11,352 bases of DNA from an uncultured Roseburia sp. (lineage in GTDB: Bacteria > Bacillota > Clostridia > Lachnospirales > Lachnospiraceae), in assembly GCA_910584215.1 (NCBI GenBank), contig CAJTYI010000094.1, positions 1-11,352 on the forward strand. Reading direction: 5' to 3'. This document shows positions 1 through 6,499 of the stretch, one piece after another (the stretch's first letter is position 1; each line of letters opens with the position of its first letter). Under the pieces are notes generated by a model, which ran no database searches, was not told the DNA's origin, and saw nothing but the letters and a program-made list of their open reading frames with translations. A program made the position numbers and the translations under genes.

Positions 1-1
1 G

Positions 2-88
2 ACGTGCGTCGTCGAGGGTCTTGGCAGCCTCGCGGCAATTCAGGATATTTTTGTGGAACATGTGGAGGACGCTTTGGGACAGTTATAA
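2..88 (+). CDS. C-terminal end of a CbiK-like cobalt/iron chelatase (partial)
   Basis: Only the last 28 codons of this gene are in the window, read in frame 2 and ending at TAA 86-88. The peptide contains VEGLGSLAAIQDIFVEHVED. It resembles, from memory, the C-terminus of anaerobic sirohydrochlorin cobaltochelatase CbiK, which typically ends in a 'GLGE.PAIQ.I(Y/F)VEH' helix. CbiK-type (class II) chelatases insert Co2+ or Fe2+ into sirohydrochlorin in the cytoplasm, and some have been suggested to act on other tetrapyrroles. The neighbour on the right is an ABC import locus of the haem/B12/siderophore type, which fits a tetrapyrrole theme. Frame 1 is also open here, but its cysteine- and arginine-rich peptide is less protein-like. 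The fragment is too short for a firm call. Confidence 0.45.
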   Translation, partial: TCVVEGLGSLAAIQDIFVEHVEDALGQL

Positions 89-104
89 TGAAACGTTACA
101 TAAT
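74..104 (+). promoter_or_regulatory. weak candidate promoter before the lipoprotein gene
   Basis: TTGGGA (74-79) is followed after 17-19 bases by TACATA/CATAAT (97-104). A perfect TATAAT also occurs at 84-89, overlapping the stop codon of the preceding gene, but it lacks a matching -35. The 93-base gap could simply be transcribed from upstream. Either reading is weakly supported. Confidence 0.2.
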
Positions 105-125
105 ATAAATTTAAGAAGCAAGAAA

Positions 126-165
126 GCCGCAAAATGGTCAGGAATATAAATGCCTTTTATGCGGC
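126..165 (+). other. imperfect hairpin in the leader of the lipoprotein gene
   Basis: GCCGCAAAA (126-134) pairs with TTTTATGCGGC (155-165), with a two-base AT bulge and a loop of about 20 bases. No T tract follows, so it is not a typical intrinsic terminator. It ends 16 bases before the start codon of the next gene, close to the ribosome binding site. It could shape mRNA processing or translation of the lipoprotein. Confidence 0.35.
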
Positions 166-181
166 GGAATGATGAGGAAAT

Positions 182-994
182 ATGAGAAAGAAAGCAGGAA
201 TATTGTTGTTATTATGGATGGTCACTCAGGTGTGCATTTCCTGTGCGAAAGTTGGCCCAGAGGAAGACGCCGTGGTTCCGATTTATGGGAGCAATGTCAA
301 AGACGGTGTCTATGAGGTGACGGTAGATTCGAGTTCGTCCATGTTTCGCATTACAGACTGTGAGCTGAACGTGGAAAACGGCGATATGACGGCAGTCATG
401 ACGATGGGCGGAACCGGTTATCGCTATCTTTATATGGGCAGCAAAGAGCAGGCAGCCAACGCAGCAGAAGAAAGCTATATAACTTATGAAGAAAATGCCG
501 ACGGTGCGCACACATTTACCGTTCCGGTGGAGGCGTTAGATCTGGGGATTTCCTGCGCGGCGTTTAGTAAAAAGAAAGAAACATGGTACGACAGAACACT
601 CTTGTTCCGCGGGGACTCTCTGCCACAGGAGGCGTTTGGCCAGGACATGATAACGACAGTGGAAGATTTGGGCCTGACGGACGGAACTTATTGGATAGCG
701 GTTACACTGGCGGGCGGCTCCGGTAAGACGAAAGTGGAATCCCCCGCCAAGCTGGTGGTGCAAGATGGCAGAGCCTTGGCGACGGTTGTTTTTGGCAGTC
801 CCAACTATGATTATGTACTGGTAGACGGAGAGCGCTGTGAACCGACGAATACAGAGGGCAACAGCACATTTATGATACCGGTCATGGGGTTTGACTGGAA
901 TATGCCGATCACGGCAGATACGACAGCGATGAGTACGCCGCACGAGATCGACTATACGCTGTATTTTGATTCTGCAACGATCAAAGGGGATTAA
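182..994 (+). CDS. lipoprotein with two NEAT-like beta domains, probable haem/iron-locus surface protein
   Basis: This 270-residue protein has a lipoprotein-type signal peptide: basic MRKK, a hydrophobic core (residues 6-17) and Cys21 after Cys-Ile-Ser, a slightly atypical lipobox. The mature part is two tandem copies of one domain, residues about 41-145 and 167-263. Each opens with DG.Y, has a central (E/Q)(N/D)G strand and a Y.Y motif, then TF..PV..(L/F)D, and closes with a tyrosine and a T-L-x-F strand. This layout recalls NEAT haem-binding domains of Gram-positive bacteria, but the canonical SxxxxY helix and YxxxY pair are not clear, so haem binding is inferred. It lies one base upstream of the ABC binding-protein gene and is probably in its operon, suggesting ligand capture at the cell surface. 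The ATG at 182 follows GAGG at 174-177 with short spacing. Confidence 0.6.
   Translation: MRKKAGILLLLWMVTQVCISCAKVGPEEDAVVPIYGSNVKDGVYEVTVDSSSSMFRITDCELNVENGDMTAVMTMGGTGYRYLYMGSKEQAANAAEESYITYEENADGAHTFTVPVEALDLGISCAAFSKKKETWYDRTLLFRGDSLPQEAFGQDMITTVEDLGLTDGTYWIAVTLAGGSGKTKVESPAKLVVQDGRALATVVFGSPNYDYVLVDGERCEPTNTEGNSTFMIPVMGFDWNMPITADTTAMSTPHEIDYTLYFDSATIKGD
302..970 (+). repeat. tandem duplicated protein domain inside the lipoprotein gene
   Basis: Codons for residues 41-145 (302-616) and 167-263 (680-970) encode two diverged copies of the same roughly 100-residue domain. Shared landmarks are DG(V/T)Y, a strand ending in NG or DG, a Y-x-Y motif, TFTVPVEALD aligned with TFMIPVMGFD, an (I)(S/T)(C/A)A(A/D) segment, and a final TL(L/Y)F strand. 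The copies are too diverged to be a recent DNA repeat. The second carries GGSGKTKVESPAKL where the first has a serine-rich segment. Confidence 0.7.
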
Positions 995-995
995 C

Positions 996-2321
996 ATGTG
1001 TATGGGGGATGGAAAGACATCAGAGAGATTTCGGAAACGAACGGAAGCCGCAAAAAGGGAAAACAGTAGTGTGTGCCAAAACGAGCGGAGGTGGACAAGA
1101 ACAGCCGGTCTTGCATGGCTTGTACTGGCTTGTGCAGGCATATTCTCCGCCTGTGCGGCTACTGATCGGCCTGCGGAGCAAAACGGAAATGTTCTTGATA
1201 TGGAGGCGCGTACAGAGCAAGAGACTGTTGACATGGCAAAGAGCAGTTTTTTGCAAGACCAAGAAGCTGTCGAATGGAACAATTTGCACAGGAAGAGCGA
1301 AATGGAGTGCTCCTACGCCGCGCAGTTTTCCGTCGATTATTATGACAAGGATTATAAATTGATCACGATTGCGCAAGAGAACCGGTATCTTGTAGTGCCG
1401 GAGGGCGCGCCGGTGCCGACGGGACTGCCAAAGGACGTGGCAGTCTTGCGGCAGCCGCTTTCCCGCATCTATCTTACCGCGACATCGGCGATGGATTTGT
1501 TTCGCGCGCTGGATAGTATAGACAAGATACGTTTGTCTGGGACGGACGCGTCCGCATGGTATATTGAAGAAGCGCAGGAGGCGATGGAGCGGGGGGAGAT
1601 CTTATTTGCCGGCAAATACAGTGCGCCGGACTATGAGCTCATATTGGCGGAGCAGTGTACCCTGGCGATAGAGTCGACGATGATTTACCACACGCCGGAG
1701 GTAAAAGAGCAGCTGGAAAACGCGGGAATCCCGGTGTTAGTGGAATATTCCAGTTATGAGTCGCACCCGCTGGGGCGCATGGAATGGATAAAGCTCTACG
1801 GCGCGCTTTTGGACAGAGAGCAGGAGGCGGCGGATTACTTTGCGTCACAACAGGCGCTGTTGGAGCAGTTAAAGACACCGCAAGGGGAGAAAAAGACAGT
1901 TGCATTTTTCTATGTCACGGCCAATGGCAGTGTAAACGTGCGCAAATCGGGTGATTATGTGGCACAGATGCTGGAGCTGGCCGGCGGTGATTATGTGTTT
2001 TCAGATTTGGCGGAGCGTGAAAATGCACTGTCGACGGAAACCATTCAGATGGAAGCTTTTTATGCCGCCGCCAAAGAGGCGGATATCCTGATTTATAATA
2101 GCGCCATAGACAAAGAACTGACCGCGCTGGATGAACTGTTGGCGAAGAGCAGCCTGTTTGCCGATTTTAAGGCCGTAAAAAATAAAAATGTCTGGTGCAC
2201 AGGCAAAAATATGTTTCAGGAGAGTACGGGTCTTTGCGACCTGATTGTCGATTTTTATCGAGTGTTGACAGACGAAAATGTGGAAGATTGGGACTTAACC
2301 TATCTGTTTCGCTTACAGTAG
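996..2321 (+). CDS. ABC transporter substrate-binding lipoprotein (BtuF/FhuD/FecB-type, class III)
   Basis: This 441-residue lipoprotein is the extracellular ligand receptor of the importer encoded next door. The ATG at 996 has AAGGGGA at 984-990 as its ribosome binding site and lies one base after the preceding stop. An in-frame TTG at 966 is less likely because it lies inside the upstream gene. The hydrophobic core (residues 37-50) ends in the lipobox F-S-A-C with Cys53, after an unusually long hydrophilic n-region of about 36 residues. The rest fits the periplasmic-binding fold of the BtuF/FhuD family: 'RIYLTATSAMDLFRALDSID', then a segment around 'LILAEQCTLAIESTMIYH' typical of the first lobe, a linking helix ('EWIKLYGALLDREQEA'), and a second lobe including 'SLFADFKAVKNKNVW'. 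Ligand-contact residues cannot be assigned, so the cargo (haem, corrinoid or ferric siderophore) is open. Confidence 0.85.
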   Translation: MCMGDGKTSERFRKRTEAAKRENSSVCQNERRWTRTAGLAWLVLACAGIFSACAATDRPAEQNGNVLDMEARTEQETVDMAKSSFLQDQEAVEWNNLHRKSEMECSYAAQFSVDYYDKDYKLITIAQENRYLVVPEGAPVPTGLPKDVAVLRQPLSRIYLTATSAMDLFRALDSIDKIRLSGTDASAWYIEEAQEAMERGEILFAGKYSAPDYELILAEQCTLAIESTMIYHTPEVKEQLENAGIPVLVEYSSYESHPLGRMEWIKLYGALLDREQEAADYFASQQALLEQLKTPQGEKKTVAFFYVTANGSVNVRKSGDYVAQMLELAGGDYVFSDLAERENALSTETIQMEAFYAAAKEADILIYNSAIDKELTALDELLAKSSLFADFKAVKNKNVWCTGKNMFQESTGLCDLIVDFYRVLTDENVEDWDLTYLFRLQ

Positions 2322-2333
2322 GGAGGGCGGTAA

Positions 2334-3356
2334 ATGAGAGGACGTATGCAAAAGAATCATTTCATTCGCTGCATGGCAGCCTTTATTTTGCTGTCTGTTT
2401 TGCTGCTTACATTTTTGGTGTGGAGCGTAGGCGCGGGGAGCGTGAGCGTGTCCGCGCGTGAAATCTTTGAGATTCTCTTAAAGCGTGCGGAAGACGGGAC
2501 AGCATATCGCATTATCTGGGATATACGTTTGCCGCGGGTAATCGCGGCGGTGCTTTTGGGCGGGGCGCTGGCAGTATCCGGCTATTTGCTCCAGACATTT
2601 TTTCACAATCCCATAGCGGGTCCTTTTGTGCTTGGCATTTCTTCGGGAGCAAAACTTATCGTGGCGCTCACGATGATCGCGCTGCTAAAGCGGGGGATTG
2701 CCATTGGTTCCGCTGCCATGATGCTGGCAGCTTTTTTTGGTTCCATGGTCGCTATGGGGTTTGTGCTGTTGGCGGCCAGTCAATTGGGCAATATGTCTAT
2801 GCTGGTGGTCTGCGGTGTGATGATCGGCTACATCTGTTCGGCCGTCACCGATTTCGCCGTCACATTTGCCGACGACAGCAACATTGTCAATTTACATAAC
2901 TGGTCATTGGGCAGCTTTTCCGGCATGAGCTGGACGCATATTCAGACGATGGCCGCGGTTATTCTCATCACGATGGGGATTGTGATTTTATCGTCGAAGC
3001 CGATAGCCGCTTATCAGCTCGGGGAGGCATATGCCGCCAATATGGGCGTAAATGTCCGTCTGTTCCGGGTGCTGCTGCTTTTGCTCTCCGGTGTCCTCTC
3101 TGCCTGTGTGACGGCATTTGCCGGGCCGATTTCTTTTGTCGGAATAGCGGTTCCGCATCTGGCGAGGGCACTGTTTCACACGTCCAAACCACTGCTGTTG
3201 ATACCGGCCTGTTTCCTGGGAGGGGCGGTCTTTTGTCTCGCGTGCGATTTGCTGGCGCGCACATTGTTTGCGCCGACGGAACTTAGCATCGGTTCGGTCA
3301 CGGCAGTCTTTGGGGCTCCGGTTGTCATTTGCATGATGCTGCGAAAGAGGAAATAG
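2334..3356 (+). CDS. FecCD/BtuC-family ABC transporter permease
   Basis: This 340-residue, very hydrophobic integral membrane protein should work as a homodimer forming the translocation channel. Family hallmarks are 'LPRVIAAVLLGGALAVSGY' leading to 'LLQTFFHNPIAGPFVLGISS' near the first third. The C-terminal third has 'FAGPISFVGIAVPHLARAL', the region that carries the coupling loop to the ATPase. The length matches BtuC, FhuB halves and FecD (about 320-350), and roughly nine to ten hydrophobic segments are visible. The ATG at 2334 follows GGAGGG (2322-2327) at good spacing. A second in-frame ATG at 2346 is possible but less well placed. The gene begins 12 bases after the binding-protein stop and is followed 18 bases later by the ATPase, as expected for one transport operon. 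Confidence 0.93.
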   Translation: MRGRMQKNHFIRCMAAFILLSVLLLTFLVWSVGAGSVSVSAREIFEILLKRAEDGTAYRIIWDIRLPRVIAAVLLGGALAVSGYLLQTFFHNPIAGPFVLGISSGAKLIVALTMIALLKRGIAIGSAAMMLAAFFGSMVAMGFVLLAASQLGNMSMLVVCGVMIGYICSAVTDFAVTFADDSNIVNLHNWSLGSFSGMSWTHIQTMAAVILITMGIVILSSKPIAAYQLGEAYAANMGVNVRLFRVLLLLLSGVLSACVTAFAGPISFVGIAVPHLARALFHTSKPLLLIPACFLGGAVFCLACDLLARTLFAPTELSIGSVTAVFGAPVVICMMLRKRK

Positions 3357-3374
3357 CATACCTTCTGGGAGTGA

Positions 3375-4478
3375 ATGATGAAAAACATGGATTATTTATG
3401 TGCAGAAAATGTGACCGTCGGATATGGAACGAGGGCGGTGGTGGAGAATATCGCACTCTCCTTAAAGCGTGGCCAGATCGCAACCCTGATCGGGGCTAAC
3501 GGCTGCGGAAAGTCTACGATCTTGAAAAGCTTTGTGGGGCAGCTTTCGCTGCTTGAGGGCAATATTATGCTCGACGGGCGTCTGTTGGGACGGTACAAGG
3601 CGGCAGAGCTGGCAAAAAAAACGGCGATGGTTTTGACGGAGCGCATTCATACGGAGCTTATGACCTGCGGCGAGGTCGCAGCCACCGGAAGATATCCCTA
3701 CACGGGCCGCATGGGTTTTTTGTCGGCTCTTGACAAAGAGAAGGTGCGGCAGGCTCTTGCCATGGTTCAGTCGGAGGAATTGGCCAGCGTTCCTTTCGAC
3801 AGCGTCAGCGACGGCCAGAGACAGCGGGTGATGCTGGCGCGCGCGATTTGCCAGGAACCGGAGCTTTTAATTTTGGATGAACCGACGTCATTTTTGGATA
3901 TTCGCCACAAGCTGGAGCTGTTGTCCATATTAGAAAATCTGGTGCGGCAGAAAAATCTGGCAGTATTCATGTCGCTGCACGAGCTGGATTTGGCTCAGAA
4001 AATATCGGACACCGTGATATGTATCAAGGATGGCCAGATTGACCGCATTGGCGCGCCGGAGGACGTGATGCGGGCTTCCTACATCGCGAAGCTTTACGGG
4101 ATAGACAAGGGCAGCTACCATGCGCAGCTGGGATTTTTGGAGCTGGAGGGGGCAAAGGGAAAGCCGGAAGTTTTTGTCATTGGCGGCGGCGGGCAGGCGA
4201 TTCCGGTGTATCATCGGCTACAGCGCCAGAATGTGCCTTTTTATGCCGGAGTGCTTCACGAAAATGACATCGAATATCCCGTTGCCAAGGCGTTGGCAGT
4301 TAAGGTGGTGAGCGAGCGGGCATTTGAGCCGATATCGGCGGAGCGGGCAAATGAAGCATGGAGGCTGCTTGGCACATGCAGGCGGGTCATTTGTCCGGTT
4401 GCGTGGTTTGGCCCTTGCAATATGGAAAATCAAAAGATGTTAGAGCGCGCGAGAAAGGCCGGTATCGCCGTAGAGTAA
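3375..4478 (+). CDS. iron/B12/haem-type ABC transporter ATPase with a novel C-terminal extension
   Basis: This 367-residue protein combines a FecE/BtuD-type ATPase (residues about 6-250) with an extra C-terminal domain of about 110 residues. In the ATPase are an A-loop Tyr17, Walker A GANGCGKST (40-48), signature VSDGQ (144-148), Walker B LLILDE (164-169), D-loop S-F-L-D and H-loop His202. Two positions deviate: the Q-loop glutamine appears replaced by Glu89 (VLTE where LLPQ is usual), and the signature has Asp for the first Gly. The extension starts with EVFVIGGGGQAIPVYHRL (266-283), a glycine-rich beta-turn-helix resembling a Rossmann nucleotide-binding start, and ends with a CPVAWFGPCN segment. 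Related ATPases are about 250-270 residues, so the extension is an addition, perhaps a sensory domain. Start: ATG 3375, or the adjacent ATG 3378, which is better spaced from GGGAG (3367-3371). Confidence 0.93.
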   Translation: MMKNMDYLCAENVTVGYGTRAVVENIALSLKRGQIATLIGANGCGKSTILKSFVGQLSLLEGNIMLDGRLLGRYKAAELAKKTAMVLTERIHTELMTCGEVAATGRYPYTGRMGFLSALDKEKVRQALAMVQSEELASVPFDSVSDGQRQRVMLARAICQEPELLILDEPTSFLDIRHKLELLSILENLVRQKNLAVFMSLHELDLAQKISDTVICIKDGQIDRIGAPEDVMRASYIAKLYGIDKGSYHAQLGFLELEGAKGKPEVFVIGGGGQAIPVYHRLQRQNVPFYAGVLHENDIEYPVAKALAVKVVSERAFEPISAERANEAWRLLGTCRRVICPVAWFGPCNMENQKMLERARKAGIAVE

Positions 4479-4508
4479 CCGTTTGGCCAAACGAAAGCCG
4501 AACCGTTT
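4477..4508 (+). promoter_or_regulatory. perfect 14-bp palindrome within a direct repeat, possible operator
   Basis: CGTTTGGCCAAACG (4480-4493) is a perfect palindrome immediately after the ATPase stop codon. AACCGTTT occurs at 4477-4484 and again at 4501-4508, 24 bases apart, about two helical turns. With no loop, the palindrome is better suited to a dimeric DNA-binding protein than to an RNA hairpin. It lies 66 bases upstream of a candidate -10 element. No regulator gene is visible here. Confidence 0.35.
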
Positions 4509-4558
4509 CGCGGATGCAAATTTGAAAGAAAATGTCTCTTCCTTTTTCAAGAAAAAAA

Positions 4559-4567
4559 TGTTATACT
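4559..4567 (+). promoter_or_regulatory. extended -10 promoter for the YcxB-like/tsaE/tsaB block
   Basis: TGTTATACT contains a good -10 hexamer, TATACT (4562-4567), with the TG dinucleotide of an extended -10 one base upstream. The region where a -35 would lie (about 4539-4544, TTCCTT) is poor, as is tolerated for extended -10 promoters. Transcription would begin near 4574, giving a leader of about 85 bases. The preceding 50 bases are A/T-rich. It is the best promoter between the transporter and the tRNA-modification genes. Confidence 0.5.
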
Positions 4568-4659
4568 GAAGAACAATAAGATTTTGATGGGCATTTATAT
4601 GGCAGATTATCAGGATTTTGCAGTTGGACGCGAGATTTAGAGGGGGTGGCAGCGCTAGA

Positions 4660-5154
4660 ATGATCGAATTTGATATAACATTGACACATAAAGATATGTA
4701 TCGTTTTAATCTGTATCAGACTTATACCAGTTTTCAGGGGTGGCTGTCCGTGGTGGCTGGTATTTTGTTTGTGGCGGCGGGTGTGATTTACGGCAAGACG
4801 GAACCGCTGCACTGTGTGCTTTACATTGTGTTTGGCATTGTCTTACTGGTCTATCTGCCGGTAGGTCTATATATGCGTTCCAAAAAGCGTTTTATGACAA
4901 CGGATTCGCTCAAAAAACCGCTGCATTATCAGATTGCAGAAGAGGGGATCACGGTTTCCCAGGAGGGGGAAAACGCGTCGCTTCCCTGGGAGCAGATTTA
5001 TAAGATGACAGCCAATAAAAGCCAGGTGCTGATTTACAGCGGCAGGGTGAACGCCTTTGTAATTCCGAGAGAGCAGTTGGGAGCACACTGTCGGCCGCTG
5101 GCAGATTTGGCGGCGGAAAAACTGCCGAAATACCGGATGAAAATGAAAGTGTGA
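4660..5154 (+). CDS. YcxB-like membrane protein
   Basis: This 164-residue protein matches the YcxB-like layout: a short N-terminal segment with 'F.ITLTHKDMYRFNLYQTY', two hydrophobic helices (about residues 27-45 and 51-71), and a cytoplasmic beta-rich tail. The tail contains 'YQIAEEGITVSQEGENASLP' followed by WEQIYKM and ends in 'NAFVIPREQLG'. The I/W-x-x-I-x-K and F-x-(I/L)P strands are typical of this PH-like family. Its biochemical role is unknown. The ATG at 4660 is preferred over an in-frame TTG at 4618, because AGGGGGTGG (4641-4649) lies upstream at somewhat long spacing and the family starts with such a strand. The stop codon is 7 bases before the tsaE start, so the two are probably co-transcribed. 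Confidence 0.75.
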   Translation: MIEFDITLTHKDMYRFNLYQTYTSFQGWLSVVAGILFVAAGVIYGKTEPLHCVLYIVFGIVLLVYLPVGLYMRSKKRFMTTDSLKKPLHYQIAEEGITVSQEGENASLPWEQIYKMTANKSQVLIYSGRVNAFVIPREQLGAHCRPLADLAAEKLPKYRMKMKV

Positions 5155-5161
5155 GGTGTCA

Positions 5162-5605
5162 ATGGGAGAGACAGTTTATGAGACGTACTCTGCGGAAGAG
5201 ACGGAGGAACTCGGGGAAAAAATGGGATGTCTGGCTGCTCCGGGAGATGTGTATACACTGACAGGAGATTTGGGCGTTGGGAAGACGGTATTTACGCAGG
5301 GAATCGCAAAGGGACTCGGCATAGAAGAGGCCGTTTCCAGTCCGACATTCACCATCGTCCAGGTGTACGAGGGGGGGCGCATGCCCTTTTATCACTTTGA
5401 CGTATACCGTATTGGCGATATCGAAGAGATGGACGAAATTGGCTGTGAAGACTATTTTTACGGCAAGGGGCTTTGCATCATCGAGTGGGCGAATCTGATT
5501 GAGCCGATTTTACCCCCGCGCCGCAGTGAGATTACCATAGAAAAGGATTTGGAAAGAGGATTTGATTATCGGAAGATTACCGTCCGGGAAATCATAGAGA
5601 CTTAG
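5162..5605 (+). CDS. tsaE: tRNA threonylcarbamoyladenosine biosynthesis ATPase TsaE
   Basis: TsaE is the cytoplasmic ATPase that drives turnover of the TsaB-TsaD complex when threonylcarbamoyl is transferred to A37 of ANN-decoding tRNAs. The 147-residue product has Walker A GDLGVGKT (35-42), the TsaE-specific SSPTFT (59-64), 'YHFDVYRI' (77-84) and 'IIEWANLI' with Glu108-Trp109. These and the length are typical of the YjeE/TsaE family. The ATG at 5162 is chosen because GAGG (5153-5156) sits five bases upstream, overlapping the previous stop codon. A GTG two codons earlier is possible. It is followed by tsaB after a 102-base gap containing a hairpin. Confidence 0.95.
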   Translation: MGETVYETYSAEETEELGEKMGCLAAPGDVYTLTGDLGVGKTVFTQGIAKGLGIEEAVSSPTFTIVQVYEGGRMPFYHFDVYRIGDIEEMDEIGCEDYFYGKGLCIIEWANLIEPILPPRRSEITIEKDLERGFDYRKITVREIIET

Positions 5606-5621
5606 CAGGCGAGGTAGATGG

Positions 5622-5647
5622 AAAATAAGCTCGATGGCTTATTTTTT
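5622..5647 (+). terminator. A/T-rich hairpin with T tract between tsaE and tsaB
   Basis: AAAATAAGC (5622-5630) and GCTTATTTT (5637-5645) form a 9-bp stem around the loop TCGATG. The T run continues to 5647. The shape is that of an intrinsic terminator, but the stem holds only two G-C pairs. Partial termination or 3'-end protection of the upstream mRNA is more likely than a full stop, since tsaB follows on the same strand with no obvious promoter. Confidence 0.5.
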
Positions 5648-5707
5648 ACATAGTCAAAGTCTCACCTTACGCCCAAACTTGAAGGCTGGGTAAAAATGGG
5701 GGTTAAT

Positions 5708-6403
5708 ATGAAAATATTAGGGATAGACAGCTCCGGTCTGGTGGCGAGCGTGGCAGTGGTGGAGAATCAACATCTGCTCGGTGAATATACGGTCAATTAT
5801 AAAAAGACGCATTCGCAGACGCTGCTTCCGATGTTAGACGAGGTTGCCGGCATGATAGAACTCGAACTGGCGTCCATCGACGCGATTGCCGTTGCAGGCG
5901 GTCCCGGCTCATTTACCGGTCTTCGCATCGGTTCCGCCACGGCGAAAGGGCTGGGGCTGGCTTTGGAGAAACCGTTGATTTCTGTGCCCACGGTGGACGC
6001 CCTGGCTTACAATCTGGTGGGGAATCGCGATACAGTGTGTCCGTTGATGGATGCGAGACGTAATCAGACTTACACGGGACTGTATCGGTTTGATAGGGAG
6101 AAGCTTAACGTGCTGCGCCCCCAATGTGCGGTCGGGATTGATGAGATTGCAGCCGATATCAACGAGAGAGGAGAGCCGGTTGTGTTTTTGGGGGACGGCG
6201 TGGGGGTATTCGCCCCCTATTTGCAGGAGACGATCGCCGTACCGTTCTATTTCGCGCCGGCACACGTCAATAAACAGCGAGCAGGCGCCGTAGCAGCCTT
6301 GGCTATGCAATACTATCACGAAGGAAGATATGAGCATGCCAGAGATCATAAGCCCGAATATCTAAGGCTGTCTCAGGCGGAGCGAGAGAAGAAGGGCAGG
6401 TAA
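5708..6403 (+). CDS. tsaB: tRNA threonylcarbamoyladenosine biosynthesis protein TsaB
   Basis: TsaB is the ASKHA-fold partner and scaffold that dimerises with TsaD and recruits TsaE for t6A37 formation. The 231-residue product opens with the phosphate-loop-like ILGIDSSG (3-10). It has HSQTLLPMLDE (35-45), a dimer-helix motif, and the hallmark GGPGSFTGLRIG (64-75), followed by 'KGLGLALEKPLISVPTVDAL'. As usual for TsaB, the metal-binding HxExH of TsaD is absent. The ATG at 5708 is preferred over ATG 5696 because GGGGG (5698-5702) then acts as the ribosome binding site with five-base spacing and the family motif begins at once. The C-terminus ends in 'PEYLRLSQAERE', typical of the family. Confidence 0.95.
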   Translation: MKILGIDSSGLVASVAVVENQHLLGEYTVNYKKTHSQTLLPMLDEVAGMIELELASIDAIAVAGGPGSFTGLRIGSATAKGLGLALEKPLISVPTVDALAYNLVGNRDTVCPLMDARRNQTYTGLYRFDREKLNVLRPQCAVGIDEIAADINERGEPVVFLGDGVGVFAPYLQETIAVPFYFAPAHVNKQRAGAVAALAMQYYHEGRYEHARDHKPEYLRLSQAEREKKGR

Positions 6404-6427
6404 TTCCTACCGGAGCCAGTGTCTTGC

Positions 6428-6461
6428 ACACATGGGGCGTAAAATAACTGCCCGTGTATTT
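6428..6461 (+). other. bulged hairpin between tsaB and rimI
   Basis: ACAC (6428-6431) and GGGC (6435-6438) pair with GCCC (6450-6453) and GTGT (6454-6457), leaving a three-base bulge and an 11-base A-rich loop. ATTTT follows at 6458-6462. The arrangement is compatible with a weak terminator or processing site in the 96-base gap, but the bulge and short T run argue against efficient termination. Confidence 0.3.
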
Positions 6462-6499
6462 TAAGGCAGAAACAATAAAGCAGGAAGGGATGATTCGGC

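Noticed and set aside
84..89. Perfect TATAAT overlapping the first stop codon
   Set aside because: No acceptable -35 lies 16-18 bases upstream and there is no extended -10 TG, so it is not called as a promoter on its own.
966..995. TTG start for the binding protein giving ten extra residues
   Set aside because: It lies inside the upstream gene. The ATG at 996 has AAGGGGA at proper distance and starts one base after the preceding stop.
536..1282. Long open frame on the minus strand spanning the lipoprotein and binding-protein genes
   Set aside because: It is antisense to two well-supported genes. Its peptide is arginine-, histidine- and cysteine-rich with no domain pattern, and no ribosome binding site stands out.
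4587..4640. 17-codon open frame in the YcxB-like gene's leader, possible leader peptide
   Set aside because: There is no ribosome binding site, no run of regulatory codons and no paired terminator/antiterminator stems, so it looks like chance.
4479..4659. Riboswitch (cobalamin or other) after the transporter genes
   Set aside because: No B12-box or other conserved riboswitch core is visible. The B12-type element, if any, would be upstream of the window.
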